Origin: Nitrospinota bacterium
Lineage (GTDB): Bacteria > Nitrospinota > Nitrospinia > SZUA-224
Reading direction: 5' to 3'
Assembly: GCA_016212345.1 (NCBI GenBank)
Contig: JACRGM010000075.1
Location: forward strand, 1-5,184
DNA: 5,184 bases
Each line of letters opens with the position of its first letter. Position 1 is the first letter of the stretch. The notes beneath the pieces were generated by a model. That model was not told the origin of the DNA. It searched no databases and was given only the letters and a program-made list of their open reading frames with translations. Below, piece by piece: positions 4,667 through 5,184 of the stretch. The position numbers and the translations under genes are program-made.

Positions 4667-4876
4667 TTATCCTTTTACTAAAGAGACCTGTCGGGTCTCT
4701 TTTCTTGTCCCCAGTGACTCCCCACATTGTACACAATTATAATCATAAAGATTACCATCTGGTAGTATCAAAAGGAGTTTCTCTCTAACAGGCATAGCCT
4801 CACGACACTTATTACAATATAACTCCATTGCAGTAAATTTCTCAAATTGCCTCTCTTTTGTATTCATAACAATCAC
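4667..4876 (-). CDS. Small zinc-ribbon protein of unknown function
   Basis: A protein of up to 69 residues with two CxxC pairs: LYCNKC (Cys21, Cys24) and NCVQCG (Cys48, Cys51). They are separated by VREKLLLILPDGNLYDY, two beta-hairpin-like stretches of the kind that make a four-cysteine zinc ribbon. No enzymatic motif, signal peptide or membrane segment is visible, so it should be cytosolic. The start is ambiguous: GTG at 4876 has GGAAG only 3-4 nt upstream, while ATG at 4867 lies about 13 nt from it. Both leave the zinc ribbon intact. It directly precedes the mazG-like gene with a 4-nt gap and is the first gene of the minus-strand operon. The basic, polar tail (TRKETRQVSLVKG) is encoded by a hairpin-forming DNA segment. 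Similar stand-alone zinc ribbons occur widely as uncharacterised proteins; I do not assign a role. Confidence 0.8.
   Translation of the reverse strand: MIVMNTKERQFEKFTAMELYCNKCREAMPVREKLLLILPDGNLYDYNCVQCGESLGTRKETRQVSLVKG
4680..4702. other. Perfect 9-bp hairpin in the 3' end of the zinc-ribbon gene
   Basis: AAAGAGACC (4680-4688) and GGTCTCTTT (4694-4702) pair perfectly around a 5-nt loop. On the plus strand the stem runs into a T-rich tract (TTTTCTTG), like an intrinsic terminator for antisense transcription. On the minus, sense strand it lies in the last codons just ahead of the mazG-like ribosome binding site, where it could tune coupling or mRNA stability. Confidence 0.6.
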
Positions 4877-4903
4877 TATCTTCCAACCTGTCCAGTATTC
4901 AGG

Positions 4904-4924
4904 GTTATTGGGGGGACCGATAAC
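4904..4924. other. Small hairpin in the presumed 5' leader of the minus-strand operon
   Basis: GTTATTGG and CCGATAAC pair over 8 positions (one T/G wobble on the plus strand, one mismatch on the minus) around a G-rich loop. It lies about 28-48 nt upstream of the zinc-ribbon start, between it and the promoter candidate. It could be a leader structure or a binding site. No riboswitch class is recognised. Confidence 0.35.
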
Positions 4925-4977
4925 AGAGTGTAATTTATTATATAAGAATCTATCGTAAAGGAAAATAGATATTTATA

Positions 4978-5007
4978 ATTATACATCAGAGGGGTGATTA
5001 TTTACAA
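4978..5007 (-). promoter_or_regulatory. Candidate promoter of the zinc-ribbon/mazG-like/phe operon
   Basis: On the minus strand a -10 TATAAT (4978-4983) lies 18 nt downstream of a -35-like TTGTAA (5002-5007). A second TATAAT at 4937-4942 is nearer the gene but has only a poor -35. Either would give a leader of about 50-100 nt. It is divergent from the plus-strand promoter at 5069. Confidence 0.45.
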
Positions 5008-5013
5008 GATCGT

Positions 5014-5040
5014 ATAGTGGATCAGTAATAGTGGATCGGT
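5014..5040. repeat. Tandem 13-nt direct repeat in the divergent intergenic region
   Basis: ATAGTGGATCAGT (5014-5026) and ATAGTGGATCGGT (5028-5040) match at 12 of 13 positions, with a period of 14 nt. They lie between the two divergent promoter candidates and could be paired binding sites for a regulator, or a slippage product. Confidence 0.5.
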
Positions 5041-5048
5041 GATTAATA

Positions 5049-5066
5049 TTGAAAATGTTGAAAATA
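5049..5066. repeat. Tandem 9-nt repeat just upstream of the plus-strand -35
   Basis: TTGAAAATG (5049-5057) and TTGAAAATA (5058-5066) are adjacent and differ at one base. They end 2 nt before the TTGACT box at 5069, where an activator site or AT-rich UP-like element would act. Confidence 0.4.
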
Positions 5067-5068
5067 AC

Positions 5069-5098
5069 TTGACTTAGCTCTTATTTGCATGATTAAAT
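5069..5098 (+). promoter_or_regulatory. Candidate sigma-70 promoter for the gene starting at 5170
   Basis: TTGACT (5069-5074) is followed after 18 nt by TTAAAT (5093-5098), preceded by TG at 5090-5091 as in an extended -10 element. Transcription would start near 5105, giving a leader of about 65 nt. Confidence 0.5.
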
Positions 5099-5116
5099 AA
5101 TACAAGGTATCCTATG

Positions 5117-5130
5117 AGTCTTAAAAGACT
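5117..5130. other. Short palindrome in the leader of the right-hand gene
   Basis: AGTCTT and AAGACT form a perfect 6-bp inverted repeat separated by AA, about 12 nt after the predicted transcription start. The position suits an operator or a small leader hairpin. It is too short to be sure of function. Confidence 0.3.
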
Positions 5131-5169
5131 GACGATTCAGGATTCGATGGGATGGGAGGTGAGATATAG

Positions 5170-5184
5170 ATGAAGAAGATAGAG
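5170..5184 (+). CDS. Start of a plus-strand gene, five codons visible
   Basis: An ATG at 5170 is preceded by a strong GGGAGG (5154-5159, 10 nt spacing) and by the promoter candidate at 5069. The visible product is MKKIE. Five residues cannot identify a family: PII signalling proteins often begin this way, but so do many others. The gene diverges from the zinc-ribbon/mazG-like operon and continues past the window edge. Confidence 0.55.

Noticed and set aside
4861..4870. CATAAC near 4865 as an R'' partner for GTTATGC at 1219
   Set aside because: Only a 6-nt match within a coding start region, with no inner arms or cassette structure between; most likely chance.
5069..5090. Sigma-54 promoter suggested by TTGC at 5085-5088
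   Set aside because: The GG expected 10 nt upstream of the GC is absent; the sigma-70 extended -10 reading fits better.

Overview
The window looks bacterial: strong Shine-Dalgarno sequences, tightly packed operons and moderately AT-rich DNA. Three parts meet here. I cannot name the organism. An archaeal-type PheRS on a bacterial-style chromosome that also carries integron attC-like sites fits several poorly cultured lineages (anammox-type Planctomycetes is one guess), and archaea are not strictly excluded.

Left part (about 1-1225): this reads as a piece of a gene-cassette array. A decayed antisense fragment of an XRE/S24-type phage-like repressor (291-548) stops exactly where an attC-like folded site begins (549-617). 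Next comes a 609-bp unit (611-1219) carrying a complete HicB-HicA toxin-antitoxin pair. It ends in a second attC-like site (1152-1225). The first bases of the unit are complementary to the 5' arm of its own attC-like site, which is the expected signature of an integron cassette. No integrase gene or attI site is in view.

Middle part (about 1226-4662): on the minus strand a small operon runs leftwards: mazG-like pyrophosphohydrolase, a short gap holding a palindromic REP-like element, pheS, and pheT overlapping pheS. Both PheRS subunits are of the archaeal/eukaryotic type. PheT is broken: homology stops near 1340, and the last roughly 20 codons run through non-homologous sequence and a hairpin next to the cassette array, so roughly the last 100 residues of the beta subunit are missing. 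PheT also carries a four-cysteine zinc-ribbon-like insert near its N terminus.

Right part (about 4667-5184): a small four-cysteine zinc-ribbon protein lies immediately upstream of the mazG-like gene and is probably the first gene of the minus-strand operon. A roughly 290-bp intergenic region holds divergent promoter candidates, short tandem repeats and hairpins. A plus-strand gene begins at 5170 and leaves the window after five codons.

Taken together, the window is a junction between a chromosomal housekeeping operon and a mobile cassette array carrying a stabilising toxin-antitoxin module. The damaged pheT 3' end marks the junction.
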